Shown piece after piece: positions 42,934-51,890 of a stretch of DNA of 64,000 nt. Made by a program: the position numbers and the translations under genes. Where the stretch lies: the NCBI GenBank assembly GCA_937928595.1, contig CALGJV010000002.1, forward strand, positions 30,755 through 94,754, in the 5' to 3' direction. The notes beneath the pieces were generated by a model. The model did no database searches and was not told where the DNA came from. It saw nothing but the letters and a program-made list of their open reading frames with translations. This DNA is from an uncultured Phycisphaerae bacterium (GTDB lineage: Bacteria > Planctomycetota > Phycisphaerae > UBA1845 > Fen-1342). The first letter of the stretch is position 1. Every line of letters begins with the position of its first letter.

Positions 42934-44583
42934 TTGACGCACCTGCTCCACTCGCCCTTTTTCGGCTTGTTCGCGATTGTCGCCTTCGGCGTGATGCTCG
43001 GCGCTGTCCGGGTGCGGGGCATTTCGCTGGGAGCGGCGGGCGTCTTTTTCGTGGCGCTGGGGCTGGGCGTGGCCACGACCCTCAGCGGGAAAAGCTGGAA
43101 GCTGCCGGGCGAGCTGACCGAGCTGGGGCTCGTGCTCTTCGTTTACTCCGTGGGGTTGCAGGCGGGGCCACGGTTTTTCGGGATTCTCCGGCGGAACGGG
43201 CGCAGCTTCGCGCTGGTCGGGATCGGGTCCACGCTGTGCGGGGCGGCGGTCGCGGTGTTGCTGGGTTGGGGATTCGGGCTGGCAGCGGAACTGACGGCCG
43301 GGCTGTACTCCGGCGCCACGACCTGCACGCCCGCGCTGGCGTCGGTGCTGGACGCGGTGCGACGCACGACCGCGCCCGAGGACAAGCTGGCGCTGGCGTC
43401 GGTCGGCTACGGGGCGGCCTACCCGTTCAGCGTGGTCGCGGTCGTGCTGATCGTACAGTTCCTGCCGCGGCTGCTGCGCACCAGCACGGTGGACGCGGCG
43501 GCCGCGTACCGGCAGGAGGAGGCCCGGCGCTCGCCGCCGCTGGAGGAGTGCGCCTTCCGCATCACGAACCGGAACTGCGCGGGGCGCACGATCGACGAGC
43601 TCCAGGCGCTGCACGTGTCGAATGCCGTCATCTGCCGCATCAAGCACGAGGGGCAGATCCAGCCGGCCCGACCGGATACGACGCTCTACCTGGGCGATGT
43701 CGTGCTGGCCGTCGGCACGCCCGACGAGCTGGCCAAGCTGGAAGCGTTGCTGGGCGACGTGGTGGTCGAGTCGCTCGCGGATCCGACGGGCAACGTGACC
43801 AGCGAGCAGATCGTCGTCTCGCGCCGGGACGTCTTCGGGCGAACGCTGCGGGACCTGTGCGTCTGGGAGCGCTTCGGCGTGGTCGTGACGCGCGTGCGGC
43901 GTGAGGGCATCGAGTTCGCACCGCGCGGCGACCTGCGGCTCGATCCCGGCGACGTATTGCGCGTGGTCGGACGCCGCCCGGACATCCAGGCGCTGGCGAG
44001 CACGATCGGGCGCGAGGAGCGAGCGCTGTACGAGACGAGCCTGGTGCCGTTCTCGGCGGGGATCGCGCTCGGCGCGGCCGTCGGGCACATCCCGATTCCG
44101 CTGCCGGGCGGACTGGAGATTCAGGTCGGGCTGGGCGGCGGCGCGTTTCTGGTCGCGCTGCTCCTGGGGCACTGGGGCAACACCGGCCCGGTGCGGATGT
44201 ACGTGCCGCACGCGGTCAAGCAGTTCGCGCGCGAGCTGGGGTTGGTCATCTTCCTGGCCGGGGCGGGGGCCGGCGCCGGGGCGCGCTTCGTGCCCGTTCT
44301 TCAGGAGAGCGGTCCGCAGCTCCTGCTGGCCGGCGCCCTGGTGACGCTGGCCACGATCGCAGCGGGGACCCTCCTCATGTTCGCTCTGCTGCGTTGGAAC
44401 GTCTTGTACGGTGCCGGCGCGCTGACGGCGTGCATGACGAACCCACCGGGGCTCGCCGCGGCGACGCGCCTGGCGGACACCGACGCGGCGGCCGTCGGCT
44501 TCGCGAGCATCTATCCGGTGGCGCTGATCTCGAAGATCGTGCTGGCGCCGCTCATCTTCATGGTGATGCAGTTGCTCACGTAG
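42934..44583 (+). CDS. YidE/AspT-type antiporter with two RCK_C domains
   Basis: 549 residues from TTG 42934, 7 bases after AGGAGA; earlier in-frame codons give a non-hydrophobic, Arg-rich extension. Two membrane halves with duplicated motifs: the first has GLVLFVYSVGLQAGPRFF and GLYSGATTCTPALASVLDA, the second GLVIFLAGAGAGAGARF and GALTACMTNPPGLAAAT. Between them lie two RCK_C (TrkA_C) modules (about 195-360: RTIDELQALHVSNAVI, DVFGRTLRDLCVW). The family includes the aspartate:alanine exchanger AspT and YidE/YbjL transporters; the substrate here is unknown. Its end lies 6 bases from convergent ribD. Confidence 0.88.
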   Translation: MTHLLHSPFFGLFAIVAFGVMLGAVRVRGISLGAAGVFFVALGLGVATTLSGKSWKLPGELTELGLVLFVYSVGLQAGPRFFGILRRNGRSFALVGIGSTLCGAAVAVLLGWGFGLAAELTAGLYSGATTCTPALASVLDAVRRTTAPEDKLALASVGYGAAYPFSVVAVVLIVQFLPRLLRTSTVDAAAAYRQEEARRSPPLEECAFRITNRNCAGRTIDELQALHVSNAVICRIKHEGQIQPARPDTTLYLGDVVLAVGTPDELAKLEALLGDVVVESLADPTGNVTSEQIVVSRRDVFGRTLRDLCVWERFGVVVTRVRREGIEFAPRGDLRLDPGDVLRVVGRRPDIQALASTIGREERALYETSLVPFSAGIALGAAVGHIPIPLPGGLEIQVGLGGGAFLVALLLGHWGNTGPVRMYVPHAVKQFARELGLVIFLAGAGAGAGARFVPVLQESGPQLLLAGALVTLATIAAGTLLMFALLRWNVLYGAGALTACMTNPPGLAAATRLADTDAAAVGFASIYPVALISKIVLAPLIFMVMQLLT

Positions 44584-44589
44584 CGCTGG

Positions 44590-45726
44590 CTACGGCGCGA
44601 GGCGGGCTTGCAGAAACCACCCGTCGCCGAGCCGGCGGAGGCGTGCTCCGGGCGGCAGCCGCAGCGCGTCGGCGAGGCGCGCCGGGCCGCGCGCGTCCAG
44701 CGCCGCCGGGGCGCCGTGCCCGCCGATCAGCAGGGGCGCGATGTAGATCTGCACTTCGTCGGCAAGCCGAGCGTCCAGGAAGCTCCCCAGCAGTCGCCCG
44801 CCGCCCTCGACCAGCACGTTCGCCATGCCGGCGGCGCCGAGTGCGTCGAGCACGCTCGGCAGGTGCAGCCCGGCGGCGTCCGCGCAGACGGAGTGGACCT
44901 GGCAGCCCGCCCGGGACAGGCGGCGGGCCCGCGCCGCCGGCGCATCCGGTGCACAGAAGATCCAGGTGGGCACGACGCGCGCGGTGCGCACGAGCCGCGC
45001 GCGGAGCGGCGTGCGGAGGCGCGTGTCGAGCACGATGCGGGTCGCGACGCGCCGGAGCCGCTTCACGCGCGCGGTCAGAAGCGGATCGTCGACGATGACT
45101 GTGTTCACGCCGACCAGCAGCGCGTCGAGCCGCGCACGCACACGGTGGGCATGGGCCCGGCAGGCTTCGTTCGAGATCCACTGGGCGTCGCCGGTACGCG
45201 TAGCGATGCGCCCATCGAGGCTTTGCGCCCACTTGAGGACCACCCACGGCCGGCCGGTACGCATGCGTTTGAAGAAAGCCGCGTTGAGTGCCGCGGCTTC
45301 GTCCGCCAGTAGGCCGACGTCCACGCGCACTCCGGCACGGCGGAGCTGCGCGAAGCCCCGGCCCGCGACGGCGGGATTCGGGTCCCGCAGCGGCGCGACG
45401 ACGCGGGCGATGCCGGCCGCGAGCAGGGCGTCCGTGCAGGGGGGCGTCTTGCCGTGGTGGCAGCAGGGCTCGAGCGTCACGTAAGCGGTTGCGCCGCGCG
45501 GCGGCGCGGTCGCGCGGCGGAGGGCGTCCACCTCGGCGTGCGGGCCGCCGAAGCGCCGGTGCCAGCCTTCGCCGATGATCCGGCCGCCCCGCACGAGCAC
45601 ACAGCCGACGAGGGGGTTGGGTTCGACCGCGCCCAGCCCGCGCCGCGCCAGGGCCAGGGCGCGGCGCAGGAAGCGCTCATCGGCCGAGCGGTCGGCGGCG
45701 GGCGGGGCTGGACCGGGAGGAGCCAC
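44590..45726 (-). CDS. ribD: Riboflavin biosynthesis protein RibD (deaminase-reductase)
   Basis: 378 residues from GTG 45726; upstream in-frame sequence lacks family features. N-terminal deaminase: EPNPLVGCVLV, zinc ligands in GGPHAEVDAL and LEPCCHHGKTPPC. C-terminal reductase: WVVLKWAQSLDGRIAT, DALLVGVNTVIVDDP, VLVEGGGRLLGSFLD, IYIAPLLIGG. Performs the second and third steps of riboflavin synthesis. It is the last gene of a six-gene minus-strand run; ribE, ribBA and ribH are not in the window. Confidence 0.95.
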   Translation of the reverse strand: MAPPGPAPPAADRSADERFLRRALALARRGLGAVEPNPLVGCVLVRGGRIIGEGWHRRFGGPHAEVDALRRATAPPRGATAYVTLEPCCHHGKTPPCTDALLAAGIARVVAPLRDPNPAVAGRGFAQLRRAGVRVDVGLLADEAAALNAAFFKRMRTGRPWVVLKWAQSLDGRIATRTGDAQWISNEACRAHAHRVRARLDALLVGVNTVIVDDPLLTARVKRLRRVATRIVLDTRLRTPLRARLVRTARVVPTWIFCAPDAPAARARRLSRAGCQVHSVCADAAGLHLPSVLDALGAAGMANVLVEGGGRLLGSFLDARLADEVQIYIAPLLIGGHGAPAALDARGPARLADALRLPPGARLRRLGDGWFLQARLAP

Positions 45727-45794
45727 GAGCGACAGGCTACCGCGGCGGGCAGCCACTGGAAACACGGGGGCCGGGGATCGGTGGCCGCGGAGGC

Positions 45795-47732
45795 TCAACC
45801 CTCTTCGGCGCAGTCCCGCACGCTCGTATCCGCCGGCGCCGCGAAGCGGCGTGGGTCGGCGTGGGGCTTGCTGCGGCGCGCCGCGCGCCGCCAGAGCTCG
45901 AACGCGACCAGGCACCAGATCACGTTGCCGAACTTCTCGTGGCCGGAGCGGTGGGCCCGCAAGAGTTCAGCCACGCTGCGGGCGTTGAACAGCCCGGACG
46001 ACCGGAAGGACGAATCCAGCAGGAGGTCGCACGCGAGCGGGTAGAGCTCGTTGCGGAACCACTCGTTGAGGGGGACCCGGAATCCGACCTTGGAACGCTG
46101 GAGGATCTGTGCCGGCAGCCGGCGGGCGGCAATGCGTCGGAGGACGACCTTGCCGACGCGCCCGTCAAACTTGTACTCGTTGGGCATCCGCGCGGCCAGC
46201 TCGGCGATGCGGTAGTCGCACAGCGGGACGCGCCCCTCCAGGCCGTTGGCCATCGTCATGCAGTCGAGCTTCGTGAACATCTCGTCCGGCAGGACGACGC
46301 GCGTATCGGCGTAGAGGAACGGACGGCGCCAGTCGCCGCGGCCGGCCTGTCCGACGAAGGCCCGGACGTAGGGCAGCACGCGACCGGGGTCGACCGATTC
46401 GGCCATGAGCGCCGCCGGGGACGTGCGGAGAGTGCGATTCATCGTGAGGTGCGGCTGCCAGTGCTCGGGCGGAAGGGCGGCCGTCTCGCAGAACTTCCGC
46501 AGCTGCCGCAGCAGGTTGCCGACGCGCCCGGTCGTGCGGAGCACGCGCGTGGTGCTCAGGACGGCGCCCGCGCCGACGAGCGCCAGCCGCGGCAGGACGC
46601 GGCGGGCGCGGTGCATGCGCTGGAGATAGCGATAGCGCAGGTCGTAGCCGGCGAAGATCTCGTCAGGGCCGTCCCCGGACAGGGCGACGGTGACGCGCTC
46701 GCGGGCCAGCTTCGCGAGGTAGTAGAGCGGGAAGGCGGAGCCGATCGCACACGGCTCGCCGAACATGCTGACAATGTGCGTCACGTCCTCGAGCAGGCGG
46801 GGCTGGAATACGAGCTCATGGTGCTCGACGTTCAGCTCGTGCGCGAGCAGGCGGTAGAAGTGCGACTCGTCGTAGGCGGGCTCGCGATACCCGATGCTGA
46901 AGGTCTTGACGGGCCCCGCCGAGCACTCCGTCATCGCGCGGACGACGAGACTCGAGTCGACCCCGCCGCTGAGGAACGCCCCCAGCGGCACGTCCGCCAC
47001 CATCTGGCGCCGGACGGCGTCGAGTACCAGTGCCTCCAGCTCTTCGGCGAAGGAGTCCAGCGCGCGGCTGTCGTCCGGCTCCATCCGCAGGTCCCAGTAC
47101 GGCCGCAGTCGCACCTGTCCGCCGCGCACGGTCAGCACGTGCCCAGGGGGGAGCTTGCGGGCGGCGCGGTAAATCGTGAGCGGCGCCTGAACGACGTAGA
47201 ACGTGAGGTAGCTCAGCAGCGCCAGGGGCTCGAACTCGCGCGGCGCATCCGTGCCTTCGAGTAACGCCGGCAGCGTGCTGGCGAAGGCGAGTTGCCCGTC
47301 GTAGTCGCAGTAGTACAGCGGCTTGACGCCCAGATGGTCGCGGGCCAGCAGCAGGGATCCATCGCGATCGTCCCAGATGGCGAAGGCGAAGTCGCCCAGC
47401 AGGTCGTCGACCAGGTGTTCGCCCTTCTCCTCATAGAGGTGGACGAGCACTTCCGTGTCCGAGCGTGTCCGGAACACGTGCCCGGCCGCCTCCAGCCGCG
47501 CGCGGAGTTCCTTGAAGTTGTAGAACTCCCCATTGAAAACCGTCCAGACCGTGCCGTCCTCGTTCGACAGCGGCTGGTCGCCGCCGGCCAGATCGATGAT
47601 GCTCAGACGCACGTGGCCCAGCCCGAGTCCCCATTGCGGCCGGAAGAACTCCCCCTGGGCGTCCGGGCCGCGGTGTGCCATCGCGGCGCGCATGGCGGCA
47701 ATGGTGGCCGGGGAGGCTTCCGACCGACGCAT
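45795..47732 (-). CDS. asnB: Asparagine-synthetase-like protein lacking the N-terminal nucleophile
   Basis: 645 residues. Class II glutaminase-like domain is recognisable from AHRGPDAQGEF, HVRLSIIDLAGGDQPL, FNGEFYNF and RSDTEVLVH; the synthetase domain has the PP-loop LSGGVDSS, SGDGPDEIFAGYD and the late GRVPLCD. The obligatory N-terminal Met-Cys-Gly-Ile is missing: the frame opens at MRRSEAS with an in-frame TGA six codons upstream, and no ATG-TGC occurs nearby in any frame. In the other frame just upstream, GTG 47768 reads RLASGLTGRRR, like the beginning of such proteins but with Arg for Cys. It may use ammonia or be decaying. It lies 36 bases after the fused gene stop. Confidence 0.85.
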   Translation of the reverse strand: MRRSEASPATIAAMRAAMAHRGPDAQGEFFRPQWGLGLGHVRLSIIDLAGGDQPLSNEDGTVWTVFNGEFYNFKELRARLEAAGHVFRTRSDTEVLVHLYEEKGEHLVDDLLGDFAFAIWDDRDGSLLLARDHLGVKPLYYCDYDGQLAFASTLPALLEGTDAPREFEPLALLSYLTFYVVQAPLTIYRAARKLPPGHVLTVRGGQVRLRPYWDLRMEPDDSRALDSFAEELEALVLDAVRRQMVADVPLGAFLSGGVDSSLVVRAMTECSAGPVKTFSIGYREPAYDESHFYRLLAHELNVEHHELVFQPRLLEDVTHIVSMFGEPCAIGSAFPLYYLAKLARERVTVALSGDGPDEIFAGYDLRYRYLQRMHRARRVLPRLALVGAGAVLSTTRVLRTTGRVGNLLRQLRKFCETAALPPEHWQPHLTMNRTLRTSPAALMAESVDPGRVLPYVRAFVGQAGRGDWRRPFLYADTRVVLPDEMFTKLDCMTMANGLEGRVPLCDYRIAELAARMPNEYKFDGRVGKVVLRRIAARRLPAQILQRSKVGFRVPLNEWFRNELYPLACDLLLDSSFRSSGLFNARSVAELLRAHRSGHEKFGNVIWCLVAFELWRRAARRSKPHADPRRFAAPADTSVRDCAEEG

Positions 47733-47768
47733 GCCGCCGCCGGCCGGTCAACCCAGACGCCAACCTCA

Positions 47769-49442
47769 CTAGCGAGACGGTGGCCTGGGAGAACCCCCGG
47801 TAGGCGAAGCGGCGGCCCGCTCCGCTTCGAGCAGGAAGTCCGTGTCCGTCAGCCGCACATCCGTGCGAATATCACGATAGAAGTAGGCGGCGTCGATGTC
47901 CCCCGCCTGGTACTTCAGAAGCGTCCCCGCGGGCAGGTCGGTCTCGGCGTCGATGTACAACTCCTGGATCGGCACCGGGAACTTCGCGGCCGGATACTCG
48001 ATGCGTATGTGGTGCACCGTCGCGTCGGAGCCCGGCAGCTCCCGCAGCCCTTCGTAACGGACCACGACGTCGGCGCCGGCACGCCGCAGCGAGTCGAGTG
48101 TGCGGTCCATCAAACGCTCGAGCCCGAAGTCAGTCATCGGCCTCTTGGCCTCGCCCCACACCACGGGCGTCTGGAGGTCAACGCGATTGACCGCGGGCGG
48201 AGGCAGCAGGGGCGGCGCCCACCAGCGCGTGACGAAACGCACCTTGTTCTCGCGCTCGCCTTCGACGTACGCGCTCTCGCCGTACTTGATGTCCGTGTCG
48301 AGCCACTTCATCCGCACGCTGAAGGGCTCGCGACGGAACCAGCACTGGATGTGCTCCGCGGGACCGAGGCGCGGCAGGAAGCCGCGCCTCTCCTGGCGGA
48401 TGAACGTCAGCGTGTACTCGTGCAACGTGCGGCACCGCTCAGCCACGCGCTCGAGGTAACCGACAGGGTCCTGCCGCACGAGCTCGGCGCGGGCATCCGC
48501 TTCGGCCGGCGTGAGCCTGGTGACCGCGACCGGTTCCGGCAGCGTTAGCGGCGCAGCCGAACGGCACGCAGACACGAACACGAGCGTGGCGAAGAAGGGC
48601 GAGAAACGAAGGGGCATAAGCTTTCCGCTGTCTACCCGCCGGCGGTTCGCGTCAGCAGGCGCGGGCGCTGAATCCGGCGTACCGAGGCGCTGGGCAAACA
48701 GCCAGTCCCACACGGCGGGGTCGCCGTAGGTGCGGTCCCAGATGCCGTGCCCGGCGTCCTTGTATTCAGTATACCGTACCGCGCCCGCCGCCCTCCGGAT
48801 CAACTCCACGATCTCGCGAGTCTTCGTGACCGGGACCGCCGTGTCGGCCTCCCCGTGGAAGCACCAGACCGGCGTTCCTTTTACCCGCTGGGCGATGCGC
48901 TGGGCCAACGCCGTCCGGCCATTCAGGTCCGCAAAGCCGCACAAAGGCATAACGGCCGCGAACCGGTCGGGGTGCTCCGCCGCCAGGTACCAGGCCCCTT
49001 GTCCTCCCAATGAAAGGCCGGTCAGGTAGACGCGCTGCGGGTCGACACGGTACTCGCGAAGCGTGGCCTCGAGGCAGCCCATCGCCACCGCTCCCATGCG
49101 TCCGACCCACCCATTATCGGGACGTGCCTGCGGCATGACGACGACCGCCGGGATGCGGCGGTAGTTCCGGCGGATCGCAGGCCCCAATCCGACTTCGGTC
49201 TGAAGGAAACCGTCCGAGCCCCGCTCACCGGACCCGTGCAGGAACAAAATCGCCGGCCACGGGCGTTCGGGGGTGTATTCCGGCGGCACAAACACGCTGT
49301 ACGCATAGGTCTCCCCCTCGAGTGTGATCGTCTTGTACAAGAACCCGGTGGCCATACGCGTCTCCTGCGTCGTCGGGGGCGGAGCGAACCCCCCGGCCAG
49401 CACGAGCGCCAGGCAGCCGGCGACGGGCGCCACACGCGACAT
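47769..49442 (-). CDS. In-frame fusion: secreted esterase (PHB-depolymerase-like) plus DUF1571 lipoprotein
   Basis: 557 residues from ATG 49442 behind an excellent AGGAGG. Residues 1-275: signal peptide (VAGCLALVLAGGFAPPP), then an alpha/beta-hydrolase with ILFLHGSGERG, nucleophile GLSLGGQGAWYL, acidic GEADTAVPV and His in KDAGHGIWD. Residues 276-557 begin MPLRFSPFFATLVFVSACRS, a complete lipoprotein signal with its own GGAAAG before the internal ATG (48617), and continue as a DUF1571 protein (LHEYTLTFIRQERRG, FRREPFSVRMKWLD). There is no stop between the two parts. Either the stop was lost or the second protein is initiated internally. Confidence 0.85.
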   Translation of the reverse strand: MSRVAPVAGCLALVLAGGFAPPPTTQETRMATGFLYKTITLEGETYAYSVFVPPEYTPERPWPAILFLHGSGERGSDGFLQTEVGLGPAIRRNYRRIPAVVVMPQARPDNGWVGRMGAVAMGCLEATLREYRVDPQRVYLTGLSLGGQGAWYLAAEHPDRFAAVMPLCGFADLNGRTALAQRIAQRVKGTPVWCFHGEADTAVPVTKTREIVELIRRAAGAVRYTEYKDAGHGIWDRTYGDPAVWDWLFAQRLGTPDSAPAPADANRRRVDSGKLMPLRFSPFFATLVFVSACRSAAPLTLPEPVAVTRLTPAEADARAELVRQDPVGYLERVAERCRTLHEYTLTFIRQERRGFLPRLGPAEHIQCWFRREPFSVRMKWLDTDIKYGESAYVEGERENKVRFVTRWWAPPLLPPPAVNRVDLQTPVVWGEAKRPMTDFGLERLMDRTLDSLRRAGADVVVRYEGLRELPGSDATVHHIRIEYPAAKFPVPIQELYIDAETDLPAGTLLKYQAGDIDAAYFYRDIRTDVRLTDTDFLLEAERAAASPTGGSPRPPSR

Positions 49443-49509
49443 CCCAGATCCTCCTTGGGGCGCGGGAGCATAGCGGGGCGCACGGTCCCTGCCCAGTCCG
49501 TGCGTCCGG

Positions 49510-51129
49510 TCAGGGCGGCCGAATGGCCAGCAGGTGCAGCTCGTTACCGTCCGGCCCCGGTTGCACGTGCAGCGGGTGCAGGCGGTCCGCCACCGCGGGA
49601 TCCGTGCGGAGCCGGGCCAGCAGAACGCGGTTCCCCGCGCGCTCGAAGTTCTCATGGCGGTCGCCGGACGTCGCGACCTCGATGGCGAAGTACGTAGCGC
49701 CGCTGTTGCGAATCGCGGCCAAGAGGCCGTCGTAGTCCTCGGTGCGTTCGTTCCAGCCGGCGTGATACATGCCGGCGTAGAAGGCGACCCGGCGCGGGCT
49801 GCTGCCGCACAACAGGGTCTTTCCCGCGGCCTCCGGCTCGTTCGCGGTGAGCCAGTCGGCGGCGGCGCGCAGGAACCCGTCGTGGGCGTTCGGCACGGCC
49901 AGGGACCGCAGCGCGAGCGGCAGAAATACGACCGCCAGAACCGCGTCGGCGGCGCGACGGCGACCGCGGAGGCGTAGCAGCTCGAGGACGCGGCTCAGCA
50001 GAAACGCGGCGAAGGGGATGAGCAGCGCCACCATCACGAGCATGTGGCGCGGGTCGAGGTACCGGAAGCGCGCCAGCAGAAGGATCGCCAGCGCGAAGTG
50101 CCCCGCAAGGCAGACTGTCACCGGCGCGAGCGGTGCTTCGAGCAACCGGCGGCGCAGGTTTATGAGCGGCAGCAGCGCCAGCAGCGGGATCACGACGCGT
50201 CCGGCGCGGAACAGGGTGTAGAGCGCGTACGGGGCCAGTGCGTACCAACTCAGGTCCAGCAGCTCCAGCTTGCCCAGCGCGAGTTCGTCGGGTCGCGAAG
50301 GCGTTTCGGGTATCACGGAAACGGCGGCCTCGTCCGGGCGAAGCCAGCGGAGCGGGTCCTTCTTCTGCGAGAAGCCGCCGATGGTCGCCCAGTACGGTGC
50401 CGCGAGGACCAGGAACCCGGCCAGCAGGGCCAGGGTGCGCGCCGCGAGGGCTCGGCGGGGGAGCGGCGGGACGGCCCGCAGCAGCGCGACGACAGCGGCC
50501 GCCAGCGGCGCGATGCCCTCCGGACGCGTGAGAAACGCCAGCCCGGTGGCGAGCCCCGCGGCCAGTGCAACGCGCACACGATCGAGTCGGGTCATCAGCA
50601 CGACGGCCGTGAGGTAGAACACCAGGTGAACCTGGTCGGACATGACGTCGGCCGCGAGTCGGTTGTTGAGCGGCAGGAGCGTCGCCAGCAGTCCGGCGAA
50701 GATCGCGGCGTTGCGGTCGGGCAGCGGGAGGGCCAGCGCGTGGATCAGGCGCCACGTCAACAGTGCGGAGAGCATGACGACCAGAAGGCTGGCTGCCAGG
50801 GCGATTGCCTGGCCGGAGCACTGCCAGGTGAGCGGGCCATCCGGGACACCGGCGCCCGTCAGCGCCCGCTGTACGGCCAGCAACAACACGGGAAAGAGCG
50901 GGTGCTGCTGCGCGTCGGGTGATCGCAGCCAGGCCGGGCCCTGCGTGCCCAGGGCCCGCGCATACCAGCAGAACGTCACGCCGTCGCGGGCGAGCGCTGG
51001 CATGGCGGCGGCCAGCGCCAGGCGCCAGGCCAGGGCTAGCAAGAGGATGAGAGCGAGCGGTCGCCACGGGAAACCCGCGGATGCGGCGGGGAGTACAGGG
51101 CCCGGGCTGAGGGACTTCGCCGAGGTCAC
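49510..51129 (-). CDS. GT39-type membrane glycosyltransferase (ArnT/PMT-like)
   Basis: 539 residues from GTG 51129; the ribosome site is weak and the start uncertain. About 11 hydrophobic segments (PLALILLLALAWRLALAAAM, LVVMLSALLTWRLIHALAL, ALLAGFLVLAAPYWATIGG and others). Signatures: DGVTFCWYARAL after the first TM helix, where GT39-like enzymes have their catalytic Asp, and QHPLFPVLL. The C-terminal 130 residues are soluble (ADWLTANEPEAAGKTLL). Likely transfers a sugar from a lipid-linked donor on the periplasmic face. It follows the FixJ-like regulator gene by 28 bases. Confidence 0.82.
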   Translation of the reverse strand: MTSAKSLSPGPVLPAASAGFPWRPLALILLLALAWRLALAAAMPALARDGVTFCWYARALGTQGPAWLRSPDAQQHPLFPVLLLAVQRALTGAGVPDGPLTWQCSGQAIALAASLLVVMLSALLTWRLIHALALPLPDRNAAIFAGLLATLLPLNNRLAADVMSDQVHLVFYLTAVVLMTRLDRVRVALAAGLATGLAFLTRPEGIAPLAAAVVALLRAVPPLPRRALAARTLALLAGFLVLAAPYWATIGGFSQKKDPLRWLRPDEAAVSVIPETPSRPDELALGKLELLDLSWYALAPYALYTLFRAGRVVIPLLALLPLINLRRRLLEAPLAPVTVCLAGHFALAILLLARFRYLDPRHMLVMVALLIPFAAFLLSRVLELLRLRGRRRAADAVLAVVFLPLALRSLAVPNAHDGFLRAAADWLTANEPEAAGKTLLCGSSPRRVAFYAGMYHAGWNERTEDYDGLLAAIRNSGATYFAIEVATSGDRHENFERAGNRVLLARLRTDPAVADRLHPLHVQPGPDGNELHLLAIRPP

Positions 51130-51157
51130 CGGGGTATCGTGTCGGCGGCGTCGCCCC

Positions 51158-51841
51158 CTAGTCAATCGTGCCGCCCAGCGCGAGGTACTCTTCGACGACC
51201 TTGACGAGTTCGATGGCGGTGTGGACTCCCATCTTGTGCAGCAGGTGCTTGCGGTGCACCTCAACCGTCCTCTCGCTGATGCCCAGCGCAGCGCCGACCT
51301 GTCGGTTGGACCAGGCCTTCCGCAGCAGGCGCAGGACCTCGCGCTCGCGCTGCGTCAGTGATTCGAGCCGGGCCGCCAGCCGCGCCCGCACGTCATTCGC
51401 GCGCCGGCGCTCGGCGTCCACCTGGAGGCCGCGGCGCACTTTCTCCAGCAGCTCCGCGTCGTTGACGGGCTTCTGGAGGAAATCGAGCGCGTGCGCTTTC
51501 AGGGCCCGCACGGCGGCCGGCACGTCCCCGTGGGCCGTCAGAAAGAGAATCGGCAGCGTGCCGTTCTGCTGGTTCAGCCACGCCTGCAACTCGAGGCCGC
51601 TCAGACCCGGCATTCGCAGGTCCAGTACGAGGCACCCCGGCCGGGCGGGGTCATACGCCGCCTGGAACGCCTCGGCCGACGGAAACGTCTCGACGCGCAG
51701 GCCGGCCGAGCTGAAGAGCCAGGCGCCGGACTCGCGGATCGCTTCGTCGTCGTCCACCAGGAACACGGTCGGCTCGGGCGGACCGGAGCTTTCGGACGAG
51801 GGCGATTGGAACAGCCGCGGCAGACTCCCCAGGGTTCTCAT
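51158..51841 (-). CDS. FixJ-family response regulator (receiver + LuxR-type HTH)
   Basis: 227 residues from ATG 51841; earlier in-frame starts add a non-conserved stretch. Receiver (about 27-140): VFLVDDDEAIRES, phosphoacceptor Asp in CLVLDLRMPGLSG, LTAHGD, and FLQKPV. C-terminal GerE/LuxR helix-turn-helix: LTQREREVLRLLRKAWSNRQVGAAL and ISERTVEVHRKHLLHKMG. A transcription factor activated by phosphorylation. Its gene lies 49 bases after that of the sensor kinase, so the kinase is its probable partner. Confidence 0.95.
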   Translation of the reverse strand: MRTLGSLPRLFQSPSSESSGPPEPTVFLVDDDEAIRESGAWLFSSAGLRVETFPSAEAFQAAYDPARPGCLVLDLRMPGLSGLELQAWLNQQNGTLPILFLTAHGDVPAAVRALKAHALDFLQKPVNDAELLEKVRRGLQVDAERRRANDVRARLAARLESLTQREREVLRLLRKAWSNRQVGAALGISERTVEVHRKHLLHKMGVHTAIELVKVVEEYLALGGTID

Positions 51842-51890
51842 GGGCGTACTGTGCACGTCAATACGTCGGATGTCGAGGGCCGGCCGGGCG

